Notes: generated by a model from the letters alone, not told the origin. Counted from the stretch's first letter, positions 5,978 to 12,603 are shown. The stretch is 12,603 bases of DNA from Planctomycetaceae bacterium (GCA_031256755.1 JAIRPZ010000176.1:1-12603), one strand, 5' to 3'. Translations and numbers: made by a program.

Positions 5978-6784
5978 TCAAATTCCCTTTGTCAAACCGC
6001 TGGAAATGCCGAGAATTTGTGTCAGACGGTCAATGGCGATGCCCAGCAGCAGGTCAATGAGCAAAATCGCCACAAAGGAATAGACAAACGACTTCGTGGC
6101 GGCTTTGCCGACTCCTTCTGCCCCTTCCCGGCAATGAAATCCCTGATGACAACTAATCAGGGCGATCACACTGCCGAAGAAAATGCTTTTGCACATACCG
6201 GCAATAATGTCAAAAAGACCGACAAAATCTTTGGCGTTGTCCCAATAGTAGTGGTCATTGATTTCCAAAATTTTAATGCAGTACAGTGCGCCGCCGAATA
6301 CGCCGGTCGAATCGGCAATCACGGTTAATGCCGGAATGAGAATCATACAGGCAAGGAATCGTGGAACCACGAGATAATAAATCGGGTCGGTTCCCATAAC
6401 GGTCAGAGCATCGATTTGTTCGGTAACCCGCATCGTTCCCAATTCGGCGGCAATGGAACTGCCGACGCGTCCGGCAAGCATCGTGGCTGCCAAAACGGGA
6501 CCGAGTTCGCGTACCAGCGATAAACTGATCACGCCGCCGAGCATAGATTCGATGCCGAGTTGCCGGAATTGGGTAAATGTTTGAACGGCAAGAACCATAC
6601 CGATAAACATGCCGGTTAACATCACTACCGGTAAACTCATCACGCCGATTTGATAAAAGGAATAAACGAGTTGTTCGCGCCGGGGGCGTTTCCAGCACAT
6701 CCAGACGAGTGTACGGCAGGAAAAAACCGCAAAATTTCCGAGGGTTGCCAGCCGTTCGGAAAAATACTTGCCGAACCCCTGCAT
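5978..6784 (-). CDS. mlaE: MlaE-type ABC transporter permease (phospholipid transport)
   Basis: An inner-membrane permease of the MlaE/YrbE family, the integral subunit of Mla-type importers that move phospholipids between the outer and inner membranes. From the ATG at 6784 it has 268 residues, close to the 260 of E. coli MlaE, with a matching N-terminus. The family signature lies at 90-127: LVRELGPVLAATMLAGR then GSSIAAELGTMRVTEQIDAL. Hydrophobic segments lie at about 46-69, 85-104, 139-168, 190-214 and 232-252. The C-terminal CREGAEGVGKAAT motif is also typical. A longer frame opens at TTG 6838 (286 residues), directly after an in-frame TGA, and remains possible. The ATPase (MlaF) and MCE protein (MlaD) that normally accompany it are absent here. 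The gene has its own strong promoter. Confidence 0.92.
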   Translation of the reverse strand: MQGFGKYFSERLATLGNFAVFSCRTLVWMCWKRPRREQLVYSFYQIGVMSLPVVMLTGMFIGMVLAVQTFTQFRQLGIESMLGGVISLSLVRELGPVLAATMLAGRVGSSIAAELGTMRVTEQIDALTVMGTDPIYYLVVPRFLACMILIPALTVIADSTGVFGGALYCIKILEINDHYYWDNAKDFVGLFDIIAGMCKSIFFGSVIALISCHQGFHCREGAEGVGKAATKSFVYSFVAILLIDLLLGIAIDRLTQILGISSGLTKGI

Positions 6785-6797
6785 CCAATCATCGGCT

Positions 6798-6884
6798 TCA
6801 CGTCTGGTCTCGGCAATAATAGATGTTTTCGTTTTCAATCAAAAAGCGGGACAGCCGTCCTGCGGACAGTTTTTCCAATTCCAT
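6798..6884 (-). CDS. Possible 28-codon upstream ORF overlapping the 5' end of mlaE
   Basis: An ATG at 6884, about 26 nt after the predicted mlaE transcription start, opens a frame encoding MELEKLSAGRLSRFLIENEN and then IYYCRDQT, ending at TGA 6800-6798. It runs across the TTG at 6838 in another frame and stops 13 nt before the ATG at 6784, an arrangement that would allow translational coupling. It has only a weak SD-like GGGAC and no recognised family. It could be a leader peptide, chance, or a sign of a frameshift in a longer MlaE N-terminus. Confidence 0.25.
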   Translation of the reverse strand: MELEKLSAGRLSRFLIENENIYYCRDQT

Positions 6885-6890
6885 ATCGGT

Positions 6891-6910
6891 CCCGTCCGCC
6901 TGCCCGTCCG
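6891..6910. repeat. CCCGTCCG direct repeat at the mlaE transcription start
   Basis: CCCGTCCG occurs at 6891-6898 and 6903-6910 (period 12, CCTG between), followed by TCCGG. The copies cover roughly +1 to +20 of the transcript predicted from the mlaE promoter, a position where a bound protein would block initiation. Confidence 0.5.
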
Positions 6911-6916
6911 TCCGGT

Positions 6917-6945
6917 ATTCTAGAGAAAGAACGTTATTCTGTCAA
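6917..6945 (-). promoter_or_regulatory. Near-consensus promoter of mlaE
   Basis: On the minus strand TTGACA (6945-6940), a 17-bp spacer and TAGAAT (6922-6917) match sigma70 in 11 of 12 positions with ideal spacing. The predicted start is near 6910. This is the divergent region between mlaE and rhaA. No equally good plus-strand promoter for rhaA was found in 6946-7072. Confidence 0.75.
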
Positions 6946-7072
6946 TTCCCAGGCTCTCTTATGCCGATACTCGGTCTGTCGTCTGCGGCAGATACGATAA
7001 AATGCTCCGATAGTCAAATAAACAGCGGGGAATGATCGTTGCCGCTCCCAAAAATTAACGACAGTCATAACG

Positions 7073-8335
7073 ATGTCCTTATTTGATTCGGCAAAACAGT
7101 GTTACGCCGATTTCGGCGTTGATGTCGAAAAAGCATTCCGTACTCTTGCGTCTGTTCCGGTTTCTTTGCAATGCTGGCAGGGGGACGATGTGGGCGGGTT
7201 TGAAAATACGGCAGGTCTCACCGGCGGCGGAATCCTTGCAACCGGTCATTATCCCGGCAAGGCAAGAACGCCCGATGAACTTCGGCAGGATGCCGATGTT
7301 GCCTTCTCCCTCATTCCCGGAAAACACCGGTTTTCGCTGCACGCCATTTATCTTGACAGCACGGAAAAAAACGGAAACCGGAAAAAAATCGACCGCCATG
7401 AAATTACGCCGGAACATTTCAAACGCTGGATCGATTGGGCAAAAACAAACGGTCTCGGACTCGATTTTAATCCGACTTACTTTTCGCATCCGCTTGCCGC
7501 AGAAGGATTTACGCTTGCCCACAGCGATAAAAAAATCCGCAAGTTCTGGATTCAGCACGGTATTGCCTGCCGGAAAATTGCTGAAGAATTCGGAAAAAAG
7601 TTAAAAACGCCTTCCGTTGTCAATTTCTGGGTTCCTGACGGTTACAAAGATATTCCGGTTGACCGGCTGTCGCCGCGCAAACGGCTGAAAGAATCGCTGG
7701 ATGAAATCTTTGCCGAAGAAATCAATCCGAAACATGAACTCGATGCCGTGGAAAGCAAACTTTTCGGGATCGGCTGCGAATCCTACACCGTCGGTTCACA
7801 CGAGTTTTATCTCGGCTATGCCGCTGCAAAAAATAAACTGATCTGTTTTGATGCGGGACATTTTCATCCGACGGAGGGAATTGCCGACAAATTGTCCGCT
7901 GCTTCACTTTTCGGGAAAGAAATCCTGCTGCACGTCAGCCGGGCGGTACGCTGGGACAGTGATCACGTTGTCATTTGGAACGATGATTTGCGGAGTATTG
8001 CGGAAGAAGTCGTCCGATGCCATTTGCTGGGGCGGGTTCATATCGGTTTGGACTTCTTCGATGCGACGGTCAACCGCATTGCCGCTTGGGTGATCGGTAC
8101 GCGGGCGATGTTAAAGGCACTGCTTTTTGCCATGCTCGAACCGATTGACCGGCTGCGGCAGCAGGAACTTGAAGGGGATTACACGAGCCGGCTGGCAATT
8201 TTGGAGGAATTGAAAAGTTTGCCGTTCGGACCGGTTTGGGATCGGTACTGTGAACAAAACGGCGTGCCGACCGGCACGAAATGGCTGGACTCCGTGAAAA
8301 AATACGAAAACGAAGTCCTGCGGCAACGGAATTAA
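7073..8335 (+). CDS. rhaA: L-rhamnose isomerase RhaA
   Basis: Interconverts L-rhamnose and L-rhamnulose, the first step of rhamnose catabolism, in the cytoplasm. The 420-residue protein is nearly the length of E. coli RhaA (419) and collinear with it: VSLQCWQGDDVGGFEN near 30-45, LHAIYLDS, GLDFNPTYFSHPL, and DAVESKLFGIG. Residues matching the E. coli metal and catalytic sites are all present: E227, D260, H263, H287, D295, D297 and D327, in DAVES, FDAGHFHPTE, LLHVSR, RWDSDH and GLDFF. The N-terminus aligns with family members, so the ATG at 7073 is right. No SD is present. The usual partners (rhamnulokinase, aldolase, regulator) are not in the window, so the pathway must be completed elsewhere. 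The gene is divergent from mlaE. Confidence 0.97.
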   Translation: MSLFDSAKQCYADFGVDVEKAFRTLASVPVSLQCWQGDDVGGFENTAGLTGGGILATGHYPGKARTPDELRQDADVAFSLIPGKHRFSLHAIYLDSTEKNGNRKKIDRHEITPEHFKRWIDWAKTNGLGLDFNPTYFSHPLAAEGFTLAHSDKKIRKFWIQHGIACRKIAEEFGKKLKTPSVVNFWVPDGYKDIPVDRLSPRKRLKESLDEIFAEEINPKHELDAVESKLFGIGCESYTVGSHEFYLGYAAAKNKLICFDAGHFHPTEGIADKLSAASLFGKEILLHVSRAVRWDSDHVVIWNDDLRSIAEEVVRCHLLGRVHIGLDFFDATVNRIAAWVIGTRAMLKALLFAMLEPIDRLRQQELEGDYTSRLAILEELKSLPFGPVWDRYCEQNGVPTGTKWLDSVKKYENEVLRQRN

Positions 8336-8373
8336 AAGGACGGCAAAAAGAAGTCAAAAACAGAAAATTCCGA

Positions 8374-8402
8374 TTGTGCTTTATCAACAGATAGGGTACA
8401 CT
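8374..8402 (+). promoter_or_regulatory. Promoter of the GH10-like gene, leaderless geometry
   Basis: TTGTGC (8374-8379), 17 bp, TACACT (8397-8402) is a moderate sigma70 match with ideal spacing. Seven nt separate the -10 from the ATG at 8410, so initiation would fall on or beside the A of the start codon, giving a leaderless transcript. Confidence 0.5.
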
Positions 8403-8409
8403 ATGCATT

Positions 8410-9903
8410 ATGTTTGAGTGGCATTTCCGTATTTCTCCCGATCAGATTCCGTTGCCGCTGCTGGAAAAGTCCTATTTTGCACGCTGGGGACGTATTCCAT
8501 GTCCCACATTGACGCGGTTTCACGGGGACGAATTCTTGATTTTTTCCGATAATGCCGGAAGCGGAACCATTCACGTACCGAGACCGAATCCCGTTTTCGG
8601 CATAATGATGGAAGCCACGGAATCTCTGTTAAGCCGGGATACGCCTTATATTTTGATGAAAGAACTTGCCCGCGGCGCACTCGGACGTTTTACCCGCCGT
8701 TTATTTGATTGGCAAATGCTCGGTTTTGTCTGCCCGGAACATCTTGCCGAACAAGGGCGTGCCGCGGTCAAACGGTTTGCTCAACTCGTTGTCGAAACCG
8801 AATTCACGCCGAATCTCGAACAAGAATTCGTTCTGATCCTCAATGACATTCTTCAAATCATCACGGCGGAAACACGCGCTTTTACAGATCAGTCGCTTGC
8901 ATGGCGTATGCGGAATCACGACAAAATTCCTCTTCGTTTCGGTATTGGTATGCGCCGGCAGCGTATTGATTCTCTGTATGAATTTGATATGTACGCAAAA
9001 TTTCTGCGGGAATCGTTTCAGACGGTTTTACCGTCTCCGAGTTGGCGGGAACTTGAGCCGCAGCCCGGAATATACGACTGGGAACGCCTTGAAAAACAGG
9101 TGATCATTCCGGCGCGATTCGGTTTCCAAATCATACTGGGACCGCTCCTTTCGTTTGATACGAAGCAATTACCGGAATGGCTGGTGCCGCGTCTTTCCGA
9201 AGAGGGCTGTTTGGAAACCAATGCGTCACTATTCGTCAATGCCGTTACGGAGCGGTACGGAAAAGTCATCTCCGGTTTAATTTTAGCCGACCGGTTTATG
9301 GAGACGCAGATTCGTATGCTGCCGCCGGAACGCTCCGTAGAATTAGTACGCATACTTGCCCAGCAGTTGCGCAGCCGGGGATATGAATCGCCGCTTATTG
9401 TCTGCATCAATCAGCCGTGGGGAGAATACGCATTGGACGGAAACTCTGAATGGGAACAAATTCACATTGCGGAACAACTGGTCGGATGCAAAGAAATTGA
9501 TGCGTTTCTGCTGGAAATGAATTTCGGCGGCGGAGAATATTTAACGCTGCCGCGCGATCCGGTAAGTATCGGCAATATGGTTGATCAGTGGAGTTTTCTG
9601 GGGAAAAAAATGCTTGTGTCGATTTCAGTGCCGAGTGCGGGCAATATCCTTTCGGTACCGTTTGAATCCGGCAGGGGTTTGCAGTGGTCGGACGAATTGC
9701 AGCGTCAGTGGACGGAAACGCTGCTGACAACACTTTTGGGAAAACGGCTTGTTCAAGGGATTTTTTGGTCCCGGCTGCAAGACGGCGGCCATCTGCCGGA
9801 CAACAGAGAAGGCGAAATCGGCTGCGGATTGGTCAGTTCCAATTTGGAATTGAAGCCTGCTGTCCATCATTTCCGTGCGGCGACAAAAGCATTGTTAAAG
9901 TAA
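8410..9903 (+). CDS. GH10-like TIM-barrel protein of unknown activity
   Basis: A 497-residue protein with no signal peptide. Residues 1 to about 170 are a family-unknown N-terminal domain. From about 173 the sequence follows the layout of GH10 xylanases: RFGIGM (176-181) at the first strand, FQTVLPSPSWRELEPQPGIYDWERLE (203-228, like the 'mKW..iEP..G.ydf' block), LGPLLSF...LPEWL (243-258), RYGKVISGLILADRF (282-296, where GH10 has the strand ending in WDVVNE), LLEMNF (367-372, where GH10 has its nucleophile TELD) and a C-terminal IFWSRLQDGG...GLVSSNLELKPAVHHF. E369 could be the nucleophile, but the Asn-Glu acid/base pair is not visible (A293, D294 there). The fold assignment is motif reading only. 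It could be a divergent hydrolase or a non-catalytic sugar binder. It follows rhaA by 74 bp with its own promoter. Confidence 0.6.
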   Translation: MFEWHFRISPDQIPLPLLEKSYFARWGRIPCPTLTRFHGDEFLIFSDNAGSGTIHVPRPNPVFGIMMEATESLLSRDTPYILMKELARGALGRFTRRLFDWQMLGFVCPEHLAEQGRAAVKRFAQLVVETEFTPNLEQEFVLILNDILQIITAETRAFTDQSLAWRMRNHDKIPLRFGIGMRRQRIDSLYEFDMYAKFLRESFQTVLPSPSWRELEPQPGIYDWERLEKQVIIPARFGFQIILGPLLSFDTKQLPEWLVPRLSEEGCLETNASLFVNAVTERYGKVISGLILADRFMETQIRMLPPERSVELVRILAQQLRSRGYESPLIVCINQPWGEYALDGNSEWEQIHIAEQLVGCKEIDAFLLEMNFGGGEYLTLPRDPVSIGNMVDQWSFLGKKMLVSISVPSAGNILSVPFESGRGLQWSDELQRQWTETLLTTLLGKRLVQGIFWSRLQDGGHLPDNREGEIGCGLVSSNLELKPAVHHFRAATKALLK

Positions 9904-9920
9904 TGGCGAAAGTAATGGCG
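9897..9920 (+). repeat. Perfect 12-bp tandem duplication at a stop codon
   Basis: AAAGTAATGGCG occurs twice back to back (9897-9908, 9909-9920). The first copy contains the TAA stop (9901-9903) of the GH10-like gene, and the second places another in-frame TAA 12 nt later. It looks like a recent slippage duplication that leaves the protein unchanged. Confidence 0.75.
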
Positions 9921-9949
9921 GAAACGGCGGTGCCGCGGGACTTCAGGGA

Positions 9950-9978
9950 TTGACATTGCGGACAGAATCAGAGATAAT
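9950..9978 (+). promoter_or_regulatory. Promoter of malQ
   Basis: TTGACA (9950-9955), 17 bp, GATAAT (9973-9978) matches sigma70 at 11 of 12 positions. Predicted start is about 9983-9986. A TTG at 9950 that could be read as the malQ start is part of the -35 and would lie upstream of the mRNA. Confidence 0.65.
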
Positions 9979-10018
9979 ACGAATGTCTTGCGGATTTTCC
10001 CCGAATATCCAGAATATC

Positions 10019-11551
10019 ATGTCTCTTCAACAGCGGTTAAGCGGCGTGTTGATGCCGGTTTCGTCCTTGCCGGGCAGTTCCCTTTGCGGCTGTCTCGGTG
10101 CCGGCGCACGCCGTTTCGCCGATTTTCTCAATCGTGCCGGACAAAAAGCATGGCAAATGCTCCCCGTCAATCCCGTTGACGAATGTTTTTCCCCCTACGC
10201 CAGCGTTTCCGCCTTCGCCGGCGACCCCATTTACATCGACATCGAAGACCTTGTTGAAACCGGTCTTTTGACAAAGTCCGATCTCGCAGGGATTCCCGAA
10301 GGTCCGAAAACCCAAGCCGCTTATCACGCCGCCCGAAGCGTCAAAATGCCGCTGCTCCGAAAAGCATTCGACACCTTCCGGCAGCAAACCGCCAACGGCA
10401 AACCGCCGACAAAATATCACGCCGCATGGAAACCTTTTGCGGAACAAAACGCTTGGGTTTATTCGCACGCTGAATTCTGTGCGTTGAGTGAACATTACGG
10501 TACCGTTGATTGGACGCAATGGAAGGACAGCGGAGAATTCACGAGCGGGAAACAGTCCGCCGATTATGCCTATGCCTTTCACGTGTTCCTGCAAACGGTG
10601 TTCGATGTCCAGTGGAACGAACTGCACGGCTACTGCAAGCAACTCGGTATTTTACTGATCGGCGATGTGCCGATTTACGTCTCCAAAAACAGTGCAGACA
10701 CATGGGCCAACCGGCAATTATTCCAACTCGACGCTGACGGACACATGGTTCGTGTTGCCGGTGTGCCTGCCGACAGTTTCAATCCTGACGGGCAGCGGTG
10801 GAACGCACCGCTCTACGATTGGGAGAAACATAAAGAGAGCGGGTACGCTTGGTGGCTTCGCCGCATCGGTCATTCACTCCGCCGGTTCGATGCCCTCCGG
10901 CTGGATCACTTCATCGGGTTTTACAATTATTTCAGTATGACACCGCAGCCCGATACTCATGATCAGGGGTTTTGGGTGCCGGGTCCCGCCGAAGATTTCT
11001 TCGAGACCGTGCTTCGGGAATTCCCGGAGGCACAGTTAATTGCGGAAGATCTCGGCGTAATGAATCCGGGCGTGCATCAACTTCGGGATCGATTCAATTT
11101 CCCCGGCATCAACGTGTTCCAATTTCAATTCGATTTCCGCCGGAATACCGACGCAACGGCGGAGTGGAAAGTGAATTCGCTGGTTTGCACCGGTACGCAT
11201 GATACGAACACGCTTGCCGCATGGTTTGACGAAGTGCTGCTCGACCGGAAAAAACAAGAACCTTTTTGGGACTTCGGTTTCCTGTTCAACCTTATCAAAG
11301 CGGCGATGCCCGATGCCTGCCCTGTGACCCGCCGCTCAATTTTATGGGGAATTATCCGCAAGGTGATGAGTTCGCCGGGGAATGTGTCGATTTTTCCTAT
11401 GCAGGATTTACTCGGCTTGCCGGAATCTGCCCGGATGAACTTTCCGGGGCATGCTTCCGGCAATTGGTGCTGGCGGCTGGACGAGTCCTATTTGACGGAC
11501 GAGTTGGCAGATCGGCTTCGGGCGTGGACAGCAGAGTTCGGACGGCTCTAA
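10019..11551 (+). CDS. malQ: 4-alpha-glucanotransferase (amylomaltase, GH77)
   Basis: Transfers alpha-1,4-glucan segments between maltodextrins (disproportionation), in cytoplasmic maltodextrin or glycogen metabolism. From the ATG at 10019 it has 510 residues, close to the 500 of Thermus amylomaltase, and starts SLQQRLSGVLMPVSSLPG like other GH77 proteins. FADFLNRAGQKAWQMLPVNP and SPYASVSAFAGDP are standard. The catalytic residues are visible: nucleophile D296 in RLDHF, acid/base E343 in IAEDLG, and D395 in GTHDTNT. Other starts are ATG 9983 (12 extra residues, 4 nt after the -10, possibly leaderless) and TTG 9950, which lies in the -35 and is unlikely. No SD precedes any of them. Its stop codon lies inside an intrinsic terminator. 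A carbohydrate role with its neighbours is plausible. Confidence 0.96.
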   Translation: MSLQQRLSGVLMPVSSLPGSSLCGCLGAGARRFADFLNRAGQKAWQMLPVNPVDECFSPYASVSAFAGDPIYIDIEDLVETGLLTKSDLAGIPEGPKTQAAYHAARSVKMPLLRKAFDTFRQQTANGKPPTKYHAAWKPFAEQNAWVYSHAEFCALSEHYGTVDWTQWKDSGEFTSGKQSADYAYAFHVFLQTVFDVQWNELHGYCKQLGILLIGDVPIYVSKNSADTWANRQLFQLDADGHMVRVAGVPADSFNPDGQRWNAPLYDWEKHKESGYAWWLRRIGHSLRRFDALRLDHFIGFYNYFSMTPQPDTHDQGFWVPGPAEDFFETVLREFPEAQLIAEDLGVMNPGVHQLRDRFNFPGINVFQFQFDFRRNTDATAEWKVNSLVCTGTHDTNTLAAWFDEVLLDRKKQEPFWDFGFLFNLIKAAMPDACPVTRRSILWGIIRKVMSSPGNVSIFPMQDLLGLPESARMNFPGHASGNWCWRLDESYLTDELADRLRAWTAEFGRL

Positions 11552-11576
11552 CGGAAACCGAAGAGCGTTGTTTTTT
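11545..11576 (+). terminator. Intrinsic terminator of malQ, overlapping its stop codon
   Basis: GCTCT (11545-11549) pairs with AGAGC (11562-11566), and inside it CGG (11552-11554) pairs with CCG (11558-11560) around an AAA loop. GTTG and six T follow (11571-11576). The TAA stop (11549-11551) lies within the hairpin. Confidence 0.65.
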
Positions 11577-11800
11577 CCGTTTTGCCGCCGGTTGTTGGTT
11601 TGGGCAAAATAGTCAAATAACTCTTAAAATACGGGTTGTTCTTGTTTTTTCGATTTTGCCGGCAGTAAATCGGCGGCGCACGTTAATTTGATTTAATTAT
11701 ACGGTTTTTAATCTTTGTATCGCCGATGCTTTGTTTACGGAAAATACGTTTTCCGCGATCTGTTCCGTTTTAGGAGAACAAATATTTTAAGGAGGAATTC
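11577..11800 (+). promoter_or_regulatory. Leader region of the porin gene with a hairpin
   Basis: This AT-rich stretch lies between the malQ terminator and the porin. CGGAAAA (11738-11744) and TTTTCCG (11749-11755) form a perfect 7-bp stem with a TACG tetraloop, 46 nt before the ATG. A strong SD (AAGGAGG, 11789-11795) follows. I could not settle on a promoter: TAAAAT at 11625-11630 and TTATAC at 11697-11702 lack well-placed -35 elements. No other gene is seen. Confidence 0.4.
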
Positions 11801-12603
11801 ATGAAAAAAATTTGGTTCGGACTTGCCGCTATCGTTGTCAGCGGTTCTCTCACTTTCGGCAACGCCGCCGGTATGCATGCCTATGCAGAAGATACGGCGG
11901 TTTCGTCTGAAATTGTCCCCCGCTTAACCCCCAAGCGTCCGCAAAAACGTACACAAGAAAATGTGATTTTGGCACAGGAACCGCCGCGCCCCGTTGTTGA
12001 GCAAACGGCAATGATTGATGTTATGCCGCCCGTTCCGGTACAAATGTCACCTATGCCGGCGGTCTATCAGCCCGCCGATCAACCTCAACCGGCACCGGTT
12101 CTTGTCGCCGTCAATCCGGCTCCGCCTGTTGCCGCTCCGCCCGTTGCCGTACCCGCTCCGGCTCCCGCAGCCGGCGCGACCGACCCGCATATTTACAGCG
12201 AACTTGAACGGATTTCGGAAGAACTCCAAAAGTTAAAGAAAGATACCGCCAAACCGGACACGAAAAAAGCGTTCAGTACGCCGAAACTCGGCGGACGGGT
12301 TTTCTTCGACTCCTACACGATTAACCAGCCGGACGGAGCGAACCCCAATTACAAAAATAAAGCCGGTATACGCGAACTCCGTCTCGCCATGACCGGCAAC
12401 GGTTTTGATGCGTTTGATTACAAAGCTGAAATCGGATTATCCAACACCGGTACAGTGAACGTCTATGACACGTGGGTCGGTGCCAAAAATGTTCCGCTTT
12501 TCGGTTATTTCCGTGTCGGTCATTACCGCCCGGAAACCGGTTTGGATTATATGACCAGCGGTTTGCATAATACGCTGACTGAAACGATGACACCGACGAC
12601 TGC
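11801..12603 (+). CDS. Phosphate-selective porin OprO/OprP-like protein, 3' end outside the window
   Basis: An outer-membrane channel, incomplete at the window edge (267 codons seen). The N-terminus MKKIWFGLAAIVVSGSLTFG is a Sec signal peptide, with likely cleavage after AYA at residue 29. Residues about 60-127 are a Pro/Ala/Val-rich linker (for example PPVAAPPVAVPAPAPAAG). A short charged helix with coiled-coil character, IYSELERISEELQKLKKD (131-148), follows. From about 164 the beta-barrel begins (GGRVFFDSY, then GIRELRLAMTGN, FDYKAEIG, NVYDTWVGAKN, GYFRVGHYRPETGLDYMTS), a pattern typical of the OprO/OprP family, where R-V-G-x-x-(R/K)-P-x-G follows the early strands. Real substrate is unknown: phosphate selectivity is only the family name. 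The ATG has the best SD in the window, AAGGAGG with a 5-nt gap. Confidence 0.88.
   Translation, partial: MKKIWFGLAAIVVSGSLTFGNAAGMHAYAEDTAVSSEIVPRLTPKRPQKRTQENVILAQEPPRPVVEQTAMIDVMPPVPVQMSPMPAVYQPADQPQPAPVLVAVNPAPPVAAPPVAVPAPAPAAGATDPHIYSELERISEELQKLKKDTAKPDTKKAFSTPKLGGRVFFDSYTINQPDGANPNYKNKAGIRELRLAMTGNGFDAFDYKAEIGLSNTGTVNVYDTWVGAKNVPLFGYFRVGHYRPETGLDYMTSGLHNTLTETMTPTT

Noticed and set aside
6862..6871. AACTGTCCGC shared by the purQ leader (194-203) and, on the minus strand, the mlaE leader
   Set aside because: A shared 10-mer is expected many times by chance in a window this long, and the surrounding bases differ.
7066..7071. CATAAC as a -10 for rhaA
   Set aside because: It ends 1 nt before the ATG and lacks a -35 at usable spacing.
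7035..7074. ATCGTT/AACGAT inverted repeat reaching the rhaA start codon
   Set aside because: Only 6 bp with a 28-bp gap and no supporting structure.
10037..10642. 201-codon minus-strand frame opposite malQ
   Set aside because: Antisense to conserved GH77 sequence with no domain of its own.
11550..11581. AACGGAAA/TTTCCGTT stem after malQ as the terminator
   Set aside because: It is not followed by a T run. The overlapping GCTCT/AGAGC hairpin with six T after it is a better fit.
11584..11677. GCCGCCG/CGGCGGC inverted repeat in the porin leader
   Set aside because: The arms are 80 bp apart and low in complexity, probably reflecting local GC composition.

Overview
The window looks like chromosomal housekeeping and metabolic DNA from a Gram-negative bacterium, most likely a planctomycete or PVC relative. 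This is inference from an OprO/OprP-type porin behind a Pro/Ala-rich linker, an excisionase-type HTH fused in front of a receiver domain, MlaE, and a near absence of Shine-Dalgarno (SD) sites. No mobile element, phage gene, CRISPR array, tRNA or rRNA was seen. Base composition is moderate and even.

Left arm (1-3150, + strand): a non-coding or poorly defined start, then purQ (purine synthesis) and metG (methionyl-tRNA synthetase). The purQ-metG gap carries a 14-bp direct repeat and an extended -10 very close to the metG start.

Middle block (3238-6838, - strand, read right to left): an MlaE-type lipid-transport permease, a cysteine-free Rrf2 regulator, a condensation/alcohol-acyltransferase-like protein 27 bp behind it, and an HTH-receiver response regulator. 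Good sigma70-like promoters lie before mlaE (TTGACA-17-TAGAAT), the Rrf2 gene (TATAAT with a dyad over its -35) and the response regulator (TTGACA-16-TATAAT, both hexamers at consensus). The last drives a leader of about 180 nt with mutually exclusive helices, the most unusual structure in the window. Permease plus acyltransferase under an Rrf2 regulator suggests an envelope-lipid function.

Right arm (7073-12603, + strand): L-rhamnose isomerase rhaA, a GH10-like TIM-barrel protein whose acid/base motif is not recognisable, 4-alpha-glucanotransferase malQ ending in an intrinsic terminator, and the 5' two thirds or so of an outer-membrane porin with the best SD in the window. Together they read as a sugar uptake and catabolism neighbourhood, although the GH10-like gene and malQ each seem to have their own promoter.

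A recurring theme is -10 elements placed 4 to 8 nt before the start codon (metG, the GH10-like gene, possibly malQ), which suggests leaderless transcripts.
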